Of a stretch of 64,000 nt of DNA, positions 47,401 to 58,154 are shown piece after piece. The stretch is from Ectocarpus siliculosus (lineage: Eukaryota > Sar > Phaeophyceae > Ectocarpales > Ectocarpaceae): contig FN649735.1 in NCBI GenBank assembly GCA_000310025.1, positions 2,381,418 through 2,445,417 on the forward strand, written 5' to 3'. Within the stretch, counting starts at the first letter, position 1, and each line of letters begins with the position of its first letter. The translations under genes were made by a program, and so were the position numbers. The notes under the pieces are model-generated. The model saw nothing but the letters and a program-made list of their open reading frames with translations, searched no databases and was not told the DNA's origin.

Positions 47401-50027
47401 GCTGACATCAGTGCTCTCGAGAAAACAACCGAACAGCCGCCAAAGTTCACCAGCATGCCGAAACGGCGAGTCAGCCACTCTCACCTCCTTTTTCGGAGGC
47501 GGCTCATATGCGGGCTGCGCCTCATCGTCTGCCTCGAAGACCATCATCTTCTCGGGAGCGTCGTCCGTCCCCATCCCTTCCTCTTCCTCCTCTTCGTCAT
47601 CCCCATCTTGCAACAGTGGCCGCAACTCCGATACCTGCAAAGGTCGCATAGTCGATCGGCCCGCAACCAACAAAGGTGGCCATTTAAGGTCGAGAGAAAC
47701 GAACTGCAATCTTTATACCTTAGTTGCCTGTGCTTCTGTACCATGCATAGCCGCGCACTTGAATGCTCTTTCCCACTGAACGTGCTTGAAGACGTCTATG
47801 CATAGAACCGAAAACGACACAGGGTTGTAGAGCTCCGTCAGCAAGATCAAGAATTCGCTACGCGGCGCGGGGGAGGTCCCTCTGCCGTGTGCCGAACGCT
47901 CTTAACGTACAAAATGCGGCTTACCTCGCCAAGGGGCTTCCAGTCTCCCATTCCCGTGGTCCAGGCCATGGTCATCCCGTCCACCTCCCCCTGTCGAAGC
48001 AGCCGCGACAGAGCGGCGGCGCTTACCGGCCTGAGAAAAAGGCACCCCGCAACGGCACACGGGTGCGGTAGATGTAAGCAAACGAAACCAGGGGTGACGA
48101 GAAATACACGAGGCAACGGAGGAAGCACATGACATGAAACAATAGAGGTCGATGCATGTATCTATAAAGGCGGTGGAACAAACGTGGTAGAACAAACATG
48201 GGCGAGTGAGATTGTTGTGAAGATCAAATGACAGCCACTGCTGGTGAACGGCAGACGAACGCGGTAGAAACAATCAACCATTAGTAAGCCCGACGAAATA
48301 CCCGGCGTAAAAACCCCTGCCTGTTCGACTCCAGTGCCGATTCGGGTCGATTTGGATAAGCCCCCCTCTGTGCGTTGAGCTTCCTTGGAGAAGGAAAAAC
48401 GAGCTGAAAGGGGAACACTTGATGTACTGTAGGTGTCATTCTGTACAGGTTGGATCGGAGGGCCTCCAGCCCACTGCCTGCGGTCTACGACTAAGTGCCA
48501 TTGAGGGTCACCATCGAGCGAGCTCCCGTTGTTGAATGCGAATGACTAGCTCTTGAGCTTGACGCTGGCTCGAGCTGCATGGCTCCTACCACGCTGTTGT
48601 GGCACCCGTAGAAGGTTTCACATAATCGAACTGCAGAAGACATGGCCTGCTGGGACAACAACAATTTAATAATTTTCTCACCCTCGTTGTTCCGAGTTCT
48701 CTCCCAGGTAGAGCCACGGGGTAGCGGCGAGTTCGCTGGTTTCTCGGAATGCCTCGATCTGCGAAAGAACGACAAGCGATAAGGACGTTGAATAAATTAT
48801 GAGGAAATGTGTTCATCTAAGTGTACGGCGTTTATGGGTTGTGAACGGGTAAAAAGACAGGTGGGGCTGGGTATCTATACCGACAAGACACGGCAGACCA
48901 GGGTAGCGCCTCGATCTATTTGTATGCATACAGGGATCCAGACTGTAGGCGTAGTGAAGTCGCCACACCAGTCGCGAACCCTCTGCGTCAATTTCGGTCA
49001 ATTCGCTACAGTGGCGGCTACGGTTTAAAAAAGAGACTATTTTAAGAGAAAGTACCGATTTAAGAGATTCAAACTGGCTTGTCACGACCATGAGAAATTC
49101 ATACATTTCACAGCAGTACGGTTTAAGAGAAAACCGGATTCAAGAGAGAAATACTGGCTTATCACGACCCTCTCTTAAACTATAGCCACCACTGTACTGG
49201 AGAGGCGCGACGAATCAACCGAACATCCTTCGGGGCCTGGAAAAGGTGTTGTCGACGGCGTCCCTGGCAGTCAGCCGGAATTCCGGATCTATGTGGAACT
49301 CATGGGACGTTTGTGGTTTTGCCAAACAGGGCCGCAGGACAGATAGTCTACACAGCAGGAAATAGCCCAGAAAAACTAACGCAGCCAGACGACCAGTTAG
49401 GCACGAGGTATGGCTGCTGCAGTATCGTACAGCAGCAGTGTTACGTCGGTACGGGTATGCATTTTGGTCGGCGAGCAGGATTGGAGAAGGCGAGGTACAG
49501 CAGTAGGTTCCGGAACAAAGAGCCTGTGCCTTATAGTCTCGCACAGCAAGATCGGAGCGATAGACTATTTATAATAATGTGCATAGACTACCGTATATTG
49601 CTGTACAACGTCAACAGCACACCCAAAAACAAAGTAATAAATAAAGAATCCCGTTCAGACGAGATGCTCCTGGGCTGAGACCCACCTGTGCGAGCGGCTG
49701 CCACTCAGACATGCCCTGCGACCACGCCATCATATCTTTGTGGGCTGTCCCGATCCTCAGGAGCTTGAGCATGAGACTCTCCGTCAACGGCCCGTGCTGT
49801 GTGGGATTGGCTCCGTCCAGATACATCCACATCCCAGCGGCGTCACCACCTTCGTCGTCCCCTTTCGCTTCGTCCTTGCTTGGCGATTTATTTTCTTCTT
49901 CTCTTGCTCCTGCTGAAGCGCTCTGCTGTGTGTCTGCTGCTGTGGGAGCCTGCTGTATTGATGGCGAGGCTGTCCCTGCTGTTGTCGCCTTGCTCTTGTC
50001 CTCGACCTCACCCTGAGCTTGCTCCAT
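41489..50027 (-). CDS. Tat-SF1/CUS2-type splicing factor with tandem GYF-like domains, 12 exons
   Basis: Tat-SF1 (yeast CUS2) binds the U2 snRNP protein SF3B1 and helps form the prespliceosome. Exons, minus strand: 50027-49686, 48758-48682, 48030-47925, 47634-47485, 47081-46968, 46634-46277, 45708-45603, 44833-44716, 44191-44111, 43315-43196, 42355-42236, 41686-41489. Every joint is GT-AG with matching phase, giving about 629 aa. Two GYF_2-like domains come first: MWMYLDGANPTQHGPL to MSEWQPLAQ, and WLYLGENSEQRGPVS to MGDWKPLGE. An acidic linker and FAWDEEKGDW follow, then a K-rich stretch. RRM1 is NLWVYVKGLPVDIEVEEV to PKGDGSVCYAKAESV. A helical linker (FQQKGQSFDNTKR) leads to the second, UHM-type RRM (VVVENMFHPSDFE, FDGRFFGGRKLSCHFWDG). 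Plant homologues also have an N-terminal GYF-like domain; animal ones lack it. The last exon may instead splice at GAG|GTGCGG (41552) to a missed C-terminal exon. Confidence 0.93.
49007..49196. mobile_element. 190-bp TA-flanked MITE (CAGTGG ends)
   Basis: TACAGTGGCGGCTACGGTTT at the left is matched by an inverted AAACTATAGCCACCACTGTA at the right. TA flanks both sides, which is the target signature of Tc1/mariner elements; such elements typically begin CAGT. The interior contains a duplicated phrase (ACTGGCTT(A/G)TCACGACC) and repeated TTAAGAGA units, with no coding. It lies in intron 1 of the Tat-SF1 gene. Confidence 0.8.
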
Positions 50028-50095
50028 TCTTTGCGCTCGTTGGGGGTTGAGGTCCTTCGCACACCAACACACACAGGCACAGCTTGGTCTTCCTC

Positions 50096-50146
<51 letters not shown>

Positions 50147-51566
50147 ACTCACCGCTGTGTTCGTCTCTGTCGTGCTGTGTGGCACAGACAGCAGAGTGTG
50201 TTGCAGGTTGGTTGCGGCATGTCTTTTGTCTTTCGAGGCAGGGGGCTCCGCAATGATGATTGCACATAACGCCAAAGAGCGATTCGCGTCTCCCCTGAGG
50301 ATATCATGCACTCCTGTCACACCTGCCCCTCTCTGCCTGCTGCCCTTGACAGAGGTCTAGACTAGTCAGAGGTCTGTCACAGCCTGACCATCTAGGCAAG
50401 GTTCACCAGGGTATGGTATCCTTCGGGCGAAGAATCCATGTTTCTGTTCTTGGCGAGAATGACTGGGGAAGATCACGACACCGGCTCTCCTGCAGAGAGA
50501 GAGCCGGCAGGGGCAACGAACGAGCGTAACGGAGTCTTCTAAGTCCTGTGGACGGCCATGGGGCAGACGTTTCAGGGTCGCAACGTTGTTTCCTGGATGG
50601 ACATCTATGGGGATCCACCTTGAGGCAGCGATAAGTGAGTGCCAGCTTCGCATTTGTGAATCCATTCACCACATTATTTTGCCTCCTGGGCGGGTCGGGT
50701 GCAACATGTCCACGTTTACATGTACCACATGATTCAACTGCTATATAAACCAGATGTACGTGGATAGCCTGGTGATACCTGGTCGAGAAGGCACGGCCGC
50801 CGTTGCTGCAACCCCTCGGCCTCGAATGGTAGATTCAGATGTTTCACGCTGCGGCCTACATAGTGTGGCAGGGATCCAAAACTACTCCATTTACCCGTGG
50901 CAAGATCCACGTGTAGGAATGCTCTTCAGACTACACACATGGGCTGCTGTTGCTCCTGGTGTTCACCATCCGTGTTCTGCGTATTATCATACAATACCAC
51001 CTTACAACGAACTCGCAAGGCCGGCTTTCCGAGTATTCCTCTTCTCCTCCGCGGGTGCATGTAGAAAAGCGCGACGTTTGATTCATGTTCTGCGTAGCTT
51101 TCCAAAACATGACCTCACGTATGCATAGGACTGGAACCAACTTTCTGGTGCGACTATCTAGGGATGGATCGAGCTTGGAAGATCCCATCCACAGGGGTTT
51201 GTGGTGCTACTGTACTCTGAAACAATAAAAATTTGGCGCACACTGCTGTCGAGGCTACCTCTCCCCAGCACCCATGACGTTGAACCAAGCCTTCCTTCTC
51301 GTCTCCATTCCTACACGGCGGCATTTGACCAACAGCAGCGCATTCCTTTGCTTGCTTCGCGCGCGGCCTCGACTCTTACCAACGCCGTGGAGGGTTGCCA
51401 CAGAATAGCTACATACTAACACACTAAGAGTTATGCTGGGTGATCCGCTGCACTCACCACGATCAGGTGGGGGTCAAGGAGCCGCCCGCCGCCATATCCT
51501 GTGGCCGTCTTGTTTTGCGTCGTCGTGTAGCGGTAAACTGATGATACCCTTTACGTCCATCTCCCG
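50028..51566. other. Divergent region upstream of Tat-SF1
   Basis: This region contains the Tat-SF1 promoter and 5' leader with a long CT/GA repeat. No gene was recognised. Minus-strand frames such as 50366-50665 lack family resemblance. Confidence 0.4.
50099..50142. repeat. CT/GA dinucleotide repeat
   Basis: About 22 CT units on the plus strand read as GA on the Tat-SF1 sense strand, 70-115 bp before its ATG. It is either in the 5' leader or the core promoter. GA repeats near promoters can act as binding sites for GA-binding factors in plants and animals, but no such role is shown here. Confidence 0.9.
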
Positions 51567-54500
51567 ATGAGGTCCGATGAACCTGCCGCCCTGGGAGTTG
51601 AAAACAGCAACTTATTTCTAAACGTTGCTTTCCCAAGTAGGAAGGGGCAGGCGCCTCAGCGGAAGCAGCCTTGTAGAAGACGGCGTATCCCGTCCCCACA
51701 ATCCCCTCGCCGCGCGGCCTTGCTTGCCCCTCGTCCTCCCCTCGTGCGCCTGCCGAACCAGGCAGTGGTGGCCCTGCACTCGGCCGTTCTGGGCAAAGAT
51801 TTCCTCCTCAACTCGTCCGGCGGCAAGCCGGTAAGTTTTCTGTTGTCAGCAGATGGTATCCATTGAATAGATCAAGCGGCTGATCTGGAATAATGCACCA
51901 AGGATTTGTTGAGGATTTGTTGAGTCGTCTATATCATGTCGTTGTAGCACTGGTGGTGTTGGAGAGATGAACCGGGCGTCTGCCGAGCAGCTGCTGCTGT
52001 CTTGTATTTGGTTTTCAGGAATCGTCAGGCATGAACCGTGGGTTTCATCATGAAGGGAAACCGCGCGAGTCGGGGAAGAACTGTTGACTGGTTGTTCCGA
52101 CTGAACCGTGACCTGACCCATTTTGTTCGGGTCGCGGCCTGACGTGCGGATCGGGTTTGGACGCGTGGAAAGACACGTTAAATACGCGGTTCAGATTCCG
52201 GTATGTACTTCAAAGCGGAATCGTTTCTTGAGCTTGCACTACCCGCGCCTCTCGACGTGTTTGTAGAAATGTTATCGTTGGCAATCACAGGGGGTTGGGG
52301 TTTTCACCACTGAGGCCATCGGGGCCCAGGAGGTGGCAGCGGAGCTCGAGGGCGAGGCCATCGATTTTACTGTGCTGTGCCTCGGCAGAGTCGATACCCT
52401 CGCCCTGGAACTCGGTCATTACCTCCTGGGCCGCGATTCCCTTCTGGCGAACGCTCCATGCCCCTGTGATTGTCAACGTTCTTTCTTCCGCACAAGTTTC
52501 GCAAGGTACGGGTGGGGCACGCGCGTGGGATGCACTGTAGTGTGAGCGTGAGGGAAAGATAGGGACATACCTTGAGTTGTCTCTCAAGGTTCCTACACTC
52601 TGCGTAACGGAAAAGACGGAAGGGGAACGATGCGATTTGCTTACACGCCATCACCCAACTACCTGTTGTCTCTACCCTGCGGTACTTCTGTACTCCCAAA
52701 GCTTTCGCATCCATGTTGTATGTTTTCGATTGGTAGTGCGTGCTACGCGTACAACTCAGCTGATGCCTCCGGGGCAATCCCCGTCCGTGCTTTGAAAAAC
52801 ATGCGTGTAGAAGACGAGCAACGTGGCGCCCCCGGTATCCACGTACTTGTCCTTGGGCAGTTACGATGTTTTGAAATACTGTAGCGACCCTGACCCTTCC
52901 AACCAACTACTGAGTGGGTGTGCGAGCATTACATATACTCGGACCCTGTCCATCAACAATGGTGTCTGGTGGTGTTCAGCGTGGCGCTGCTCTTAGAATA
53001 GTGTAAGCCACTCGCCGAAGTGTACACATGTGGTGTGCTCGTCCAAGCGCTTGTGTCCCTCTGTTGCTGTATGTCGCTGTGCTGCTTATTTTACCTTCAC
53101 AATGTTGTGTTCGTTTGAGTGTGGTGCCATTTTGGGGAAGCTGACATCGTGTCGAACTGAGGTGATGTGAATACTAGCCTAGCGTCTGCGTCTCGTCGGC
53201 GGTCACCCATGCTGTGTTGGGCTTTGCGGTGGCGTGGGTTCGCCCATCGTTTCATGAGGTGGAACGTGTGGCCTCCTCCTTGCACTGTTTCATCACAGCT
53301 GGGTTGGTTGTCGTGTTTCTCTGATTATAGAAAATAACTCCTTAATGTTAGTGTCAGTAAAGCGCAGTGCGCAGCAATTGCAGAACGCCGGCATTTCTGC
53401 TCCGAATAAACAGGTGTTCGCTATGACTATGATATCCGTAAACACTTTGAACATTTTGATTGTACGGAAATCGTCTCAGATGACTCGCTTTTCCTGCCTG
53501 TAACTTTCGTTTTGTTTGTATTTTTCCCATACAGTAGGTGGTTCGATATCGTGGCAACTTGAATAGTGGAACTGCCGATATGGTGGCACCACAGTCTCTT
53601 GTCACAATCTCAACATTTACAAGATACTGAACCCGATATATCGAATAGTGGCACTGCCCTGAATAGTGGCATTTTCTCCTCTTGCCCCTACATGCCACCA
53701 TATTGGGCCACCTACTGTACGTGCATTGGCTTTCGAAGCGTGAGGCATCTTGTCGGGGTGGTTTAGTGTCCACGTTGAAAAACAGTGTTGACTCATTCTG
53801 AGAAAAAATAGTAGTACTCGCGCTCATGTCGTTGCTACAAACGAGCTGTGACCCTTGTCCCGCCCTGCCCGCGCCCCGCCCATCCCTGCACCTGTCGACA
53901 CTGGTTGCAGTTCGTCGTCCAGTGTTGTCGTCTTTCACCACGACGAGAGCACGGGGTGTGTCCCTGTCGGCCCGGCTCCTTCGCCGAAACCGAAGTTCCA
54001 TGGGCACATGAAGAACAGGCTGACGAGACAGATGTCGGCTTTCTGCTAGCCTGTTCTTGCTGACAGGAAGCCGACGTCTGTCCTGTCAGCCTGTTCTTGG
54101 TGTGCCCGTGGTGGAGTGGTTCCGGCGAAGGAACCGGGCCGACAGGGACACAGACCGTGCTCTCGCAATGATGAAAAACGATAACTCTGGACGACGAACT
54201 GGAACCAGTGTCGACAGGTGCATGGGGGTGAGTCATGCATAGCTCATGGCGTTGCTTTCGAAATGTTCATGAAGCCCTGGACATGACGCTCACCGGTTCT
54301 ATCCCTCTTTCAACCATTCACACTCTTGATGGATGAGCGCTCCACACCGACTTTTGGGGTGCGTTGCATTGCCTTAAATCTTCAATGCTAGCGCTTCTAT
54401 CGTCGTTGTTGTTGGTGATGATGATGCTGTCTTGACGCAAGAAACTATGTTCATGTCTATGCAAGACCTCCGCGTGCATTCTCTTGAAGGCCAAGAAACG

Positions 54501-57131
54501 ACAAAAGTAAGAAATTAAGTGTGTGGTCAGAGGCACACACCCCAAAGAAGAGTGGGTGATTGGAATGAAAGAAAGTTCCTGCTGGTACAGGGACACTGTT
54601 AGATGTCGGACTGTACTTGATGACCCGGAAACACAATACTTGAAAGTTTCCTGGAGAGGGACGGTGGCCAAACTGGAGATCTACAACTCAAGACACTCTG
54701 AATGCAGAGAGGAAAACAACGTACAGGTTTATCTGGTACCGATCTTACCTCACCCCGAGCGCCCCGCCGGGCTCTCGACTTTTCCCTGTGCATTGTGCCG
54801 CTCGGCGGGGAACTGGTCGCTTCGACTTGTCGCCGGGCTGCCGCGGCTTTTGCGCTGGACGTGATCTTTAGTCGTGGGAAAAAGTAACGGGGACGGTGGG
54901 CGTTTGGTGCAACGAGTGTCAGCAGCCTGCGTGCTGCTCATCCCAAGACCGACAAGTTGAAATGGGAAGAGCAGCACGCAGGCTGCTGACACTCGTTGTG
55001 CCAAACGCTCACTTTCCCCGTTACTTTTTCCCACGACTGCAGATCCTCGTCCAGCGTTGAAGCCGTGGCAGCACGGCGACAAGTGGGTGCGACCAGTTGT
55101 CCATCGAGCGGCACAATGCAGAGGGACAAGTCCGGAGCATGGCGGGGTTTCTTGAGCGAGGAAAGACCGTTACCAGACAAACCCGTACGCTATTTCCGTG
55201 CTGCATTCAGAGTGGCTTGAGTTGTAGAAGTAGATCTCCAGGTTGGCCATCGTCGCCCCTGCGGCTAGAAAAACGCCCTGCCGACGCGATGACAGCAGCG
55301 GCCGAAATCGGTCTCATTTGGTAACGATCTGATTTGGTAACGTATTGTTTGTCTCTTTTCAAGTCTTGTAGAAAGTACACATGCAATCGAAGAAAGACCA
55401 CGGTACCCGTTTGAGAATGTATACCACGTTCGAAGGGGATTATGAAACGGCAAAAAGTATATTGCCCTGCTTGGTGGCAACAGACAGTGGACCAATGCCT
55501 TCGAGTTCCAGAAGAGGTCATAGCGTTCGTGTGTGTGATTTTTGGATAATTGTCTGTTTGCCTTTGTGCGGTACCTTCGGATATTTTCTCTGTCGACGAA
55601 GAGTTCACATTCTTGTGCTTTGATTTTATCGAGAATTTTGACGTCTTGGAACACCCCGCCGCCCTCCTCCGACTCTTGGCCGCTTGACCGACAACACTTG
55701 GCCGACCGCAGCACACTCCGCAGGTCTCCCATTGCTTGGTGGATGGCGGCATCGAACTGCGCGAGAGGCCACGGATGAAGAGCGGTCGCTACTTCGAGGC
55801 CATGAGGTGAGTAGCAGCGACGACCAGTTTGTTTTTCAGTGCGTATGAATGAAAGTTTTGTGGTGGCTGTGAATGTTATTTTGCAATCGTGAATGCGTTG
55901 TTGCCGGCCTCGCAGGTGGGGATTAAAATATGGTCCTCTCTTTGTTGTTGTTGTTGATGCTGCTGCTGCTGCTCCCTTGTTTGTCGACGGAGCACATGCC
56001 GTTGCGTGTCACCCAACAGATATTGAGTGCGGTCGGTTGTTTGCTCGCCATGCTAGGGTTAACGCTTGCTGACACTCGCTTTGCAACCGATGTTGTCTGT
56101 CGATTTTACAGGAGGTGATGGACACGACAGCCCGACCTGTGCTATCCGTGTATCTGCCCCGTCTATTTCCTGTTCGTACGATTTGCGTTCTGTTTGGTTG
56201 GGTTGTTTTTAACAGAGCGAAAGAAGGTGTGCCGTGACACTGAGAACGGTACCTTGGAGCGAAACGGTAGCCATACTGGCCATCGTCGCGCGCTTGTTGT
56301 TTCATTTGGTTTCCATTCTCTCGCTTTCCTGTCGCCCGTAGTTTGACCTACCCTTCACTCCCGCCCCCTTCAATACAGCTCTAGCTCTAAATCGTCCGGG
56401 GCCGCGTCAAAGGGTTGCGACTGACAATTCTTTGTTGTTGTGGATCCTTTGGTTGTGGGTGTGATGAAATGACTTCCTACTGCGTCTTACCGCTCAGGTT
56501 CCTTCGTTCCTAGGGGTTTATTCCCGATTCCGTGCCATGCAACCCTCGCTTGGCGGGCGTTGAGAGCTGGGTGTATCGTTCATGAGGTACGAGACTGCCA
56601 CGCCGCAGCACATGCAAGGTAAGGCTTGGCCTTGGCCTCACCCTGTTCTTGTTTCACGCTCCTGCTGTGGTAGTAGAACCTCAGAACCTGCTTGTCTATT
56701 CGGCCCCCTGCAACCGTTCGACGAATACCGCTGGACAACAGGGACAGGAACCTCATCACGGCAACAAGGATTTTTCATGGACAATCCTGATGGCAATTAC
56801 TGCGCCGCAACTTTCTTTTATGCTCTTCTTCCCACCCCGCCCTCGCCGTGACTCTTCCCTACACCTTTCCGCACTGCCTGCGCGCCCCGCTTGCTACGAC
56901 CTGCAACTACAGATCCAGGTGTTCATCGGGCACCAGAACGACTTGCACTCCGAGGTGGACGCGTGCTTTGCCCCGAACGCGCAGCACGCCCTGTCGTCCT
57001 GTCCAGCCCGGACGACAACCAACGGCATCTACCTGCTGTACACCTGGCCAACGGAAGACGGTAAACTTGACACAAGGTTCTCTCTCAAGGGGCTCTCGTC
57101 CGCGGTGGGCGAGGCCATCGCGAGCGCGTGA
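51567..57131 (+). CDS. Unresolved plus-strand gene candidate (several exon-like frames)
   Basis: Four pieces have good splice borders. 51567-51830 ends ALHSAVLGKDFLLNSSGGKP before GTAAGT. 52291-52505 starts after CACAG, reads GVGVFTTEAIGAQEVAAELE and ends before GTACGG. 55724-55806 starts after CCGCAG, reads VDGGIELRERPRMKSGRYFE and ends before GTGAGT. About 56913-57131 reads VFIGHQNDLHSEVDACFAPN and ends in TGA. Phases of the pieces do not all join, so exons are missing or some pieces are wrong. The last piece faintly resembles a WD40 blade (GH...ACFAPN...ALSS), not enough to name it. The plus strand is the orientation expected from the alternating pattern. The 53.5-55.3 kb part of the span is occupied by a MITE and two large foldback repeats, which would sit in an intron. 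Confidence 0.4.
52830..53300. repeat. Degenerate interspersed repeat, copy A
   Basis: Blocks here recur at 63.2-63.7 kb in the same orientation but different order. One is TGTCCTTGGGCAGTTACGAT with GTAGCGA (52849-52892). The other is GCTGTGTTGGGCTTTGCGGT through GGCCTCCTCCTT (53210-53280). Identity is about 75-85% over the blocks. No coding capacity was recognised. Confidence 0.55.
53530..53719. mobile_element. 190-bp TA-flanked MITE (CAGTAGGTGG ends)
   Basis: TACAGTAGGTGG at the left and CCACCTACTGTA at the right are perfect inverted tips with TA on both sides. Matching subterminal bases follow (ATAT, GTGGCA). The interior repeats GAATAGTGG three times. The length equals that of the 49007-49196 element, and the tips are related but the interiors differ, so this is a sister family of mariner-like MITE. 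Confidence 0.8.
53881..54226. repeat. Large inverted repeat (foldback) 1
   Basis: The left arm, 53881 to about 54043, is repeated inverted from about 54065 to 54226 around a loop of about 20 bp. Outer arms share CACCTGTCGACACTGGTT and AGTTCGTCGTCCAG. Inner arms share GAACAGGCTGAC and TGTCGGCTT. Arm identity is roughly 80-85%. A transcript would fold into a long hairpin. Short open frames exist but look like by-products of the repeat. Confidence 0.85.
54657..55260. repeat. Large inverted repeat (foldback) 2
   Basis: Two arms of about 290-300 bp meet near 54950-54960. The inner half is almost perfect: AGTGTCAGCAGCCTGCGTGC with its complement, flanked by GTGGGAAAAAGTAAC on one side and GTTACTTTTTCCCAC on the other. 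The outer half is more diverged but still pairs (GGAGATCTACAACTCAAG against CTTGAGTTGTAG...TCTCC). There is no transposase frame. It is 430 bp from foldback 1 and unrelated to it in sequence. Confidence 0.88.
55265..55810 (-). other. Long minus-strand open frame antisense to a candidate exon
   Basis: This frame runs about 180 codons with protein-like composition. It reads EVATALHPWPLAQFDAAIHQ and then LDKIKAQECELFVDRENIRR. It overlaps, on the opposite strand, the plus-strand exon candidate 55724-55806, which has perfect splice borders. Only one can be the main coding strand, and I cannot decide from sequence alone. No family is recognised. Confidence 0.3.
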
Positions 57132-57399
57132 ACGCACACGGCGCTGCGGATGGACGCGGGTTTGGAACCGGGGCAGTGGGTTTTCATCCGGAGCGTTGTG
57201 TCTGTTGGTCGCTAAGCTTGTTGTCAATTCCCAGAGAAGATTTGGCGCATTTTCATGTCATGTCTAGTGAGTGTAGTTCGATCAGCTCGGACGCTCTAAA
57301 TTGGTCACGATGGAAAAGTTCCTTGCATTCTTGTTCTATCTCTGTCTTACGGCAGCGCTGCCTCTGTGTACGTAGTCTGCGGTAGGGTCTCTGGATGCG

Positions 57400-57432
57400 A
57401 TTTTGAATTTTGAATTTTGAATTTTGAATTTT
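57400..57432. repeat. GAATTTT tandem heptamer
   Basis: About four and a half copies of a 7-bp unit (GAATTTT). It is a simple tandem repeat with no evident function. Confidence 0.85.
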
Positions 57433-57967
57433 CGGCAGAAATCAAAGTCCAGTTCCAAAGTCAGTGCTCTCGTGCATGTACTCCTTGCTGTATCACTTTA
57501 TGGATCGCGGTGCCGTCCGCACTTGCACTTGCCTACGTCTTTCTCCCGTCTTTGCGAGCTATGTCAACCCAGAGGGTTGTACGCTGTGGTTTTCGGCGAG
57601 TGCGCTTTTTGTTTTTCACAGTTCGGTAAACCGCGCAAGCACCAAACACCTTCACCGTGAGTGAGGCTTGATTTCCCTCAACACTGGCCCTTCATATCCC
57701 CCCTCCCCGTCGAAGGAGGTCCCCTGGGAAATGTTTAGTCCCCGGGGTACCGTTGTACAGGGTTCAAGGTTCAAGGTTCAAGGACATTGTATAAGAACAG
57801 TTTTAACGCTGGTTCTGTCGCAATCTCGTTCCCGATCGGGTAGAAATGTTTTGGCCGCCGTCGTAGTTCAGAAACGATGAAAGGATGGAAGGATGAAATG
57901 AACCTCGCCACTTCCGCACGACCCACACATCAACACGGCAGAAATTGTTCAAAAGGTAAGTAGGATG

Positions 57968-58154
57968 GCCCGTGTCCGGTGAAGCTGTTAAGCCACGAAC
58001 ACGTCCCCCCAGGGTTGCCATCCCTGTCATCAGCGCTGTGCTTGCTGGGACGTGTTCGCTTCACCAGACACGGGCATTAACTTTTGTTGAGAAAAAGCAC
58101 GATAACCACTAGTCAGCGCTGACTAGTGGTCTAGTGGTTATCGTGCTTCTCAAC
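57968..58154. repeat. Two adjacent hairpins
   Basis: The first hairpin pairs GCCCGTGTCCGGTGAAG plus CGAACACGTCCC (57968-58006) with their inverted copies ending at 58075, with one mismatch and a small bulge. The second (58086-58154) pairs GTTGAGAA(AA)AGCACGATAA with its inverted copy and is centred on a perfect 20-bp palindrome, ACTAGTCAGCGCTGACTAGT. Both contain CAGCGCTG at or near the loop. This could be a small foldback transposon; terminal structures that can form hairpins also occur at Helitron ends, but nothing else supports that. Confidence 0.8.

Noticed and set aside
51460-51545. Minus-strand exon-like frame ending DPHLIV before GTGAGT
   Set aside because: The donor is good, but no downstream partner exon was found and the strand conflicts with the alternating pattern.
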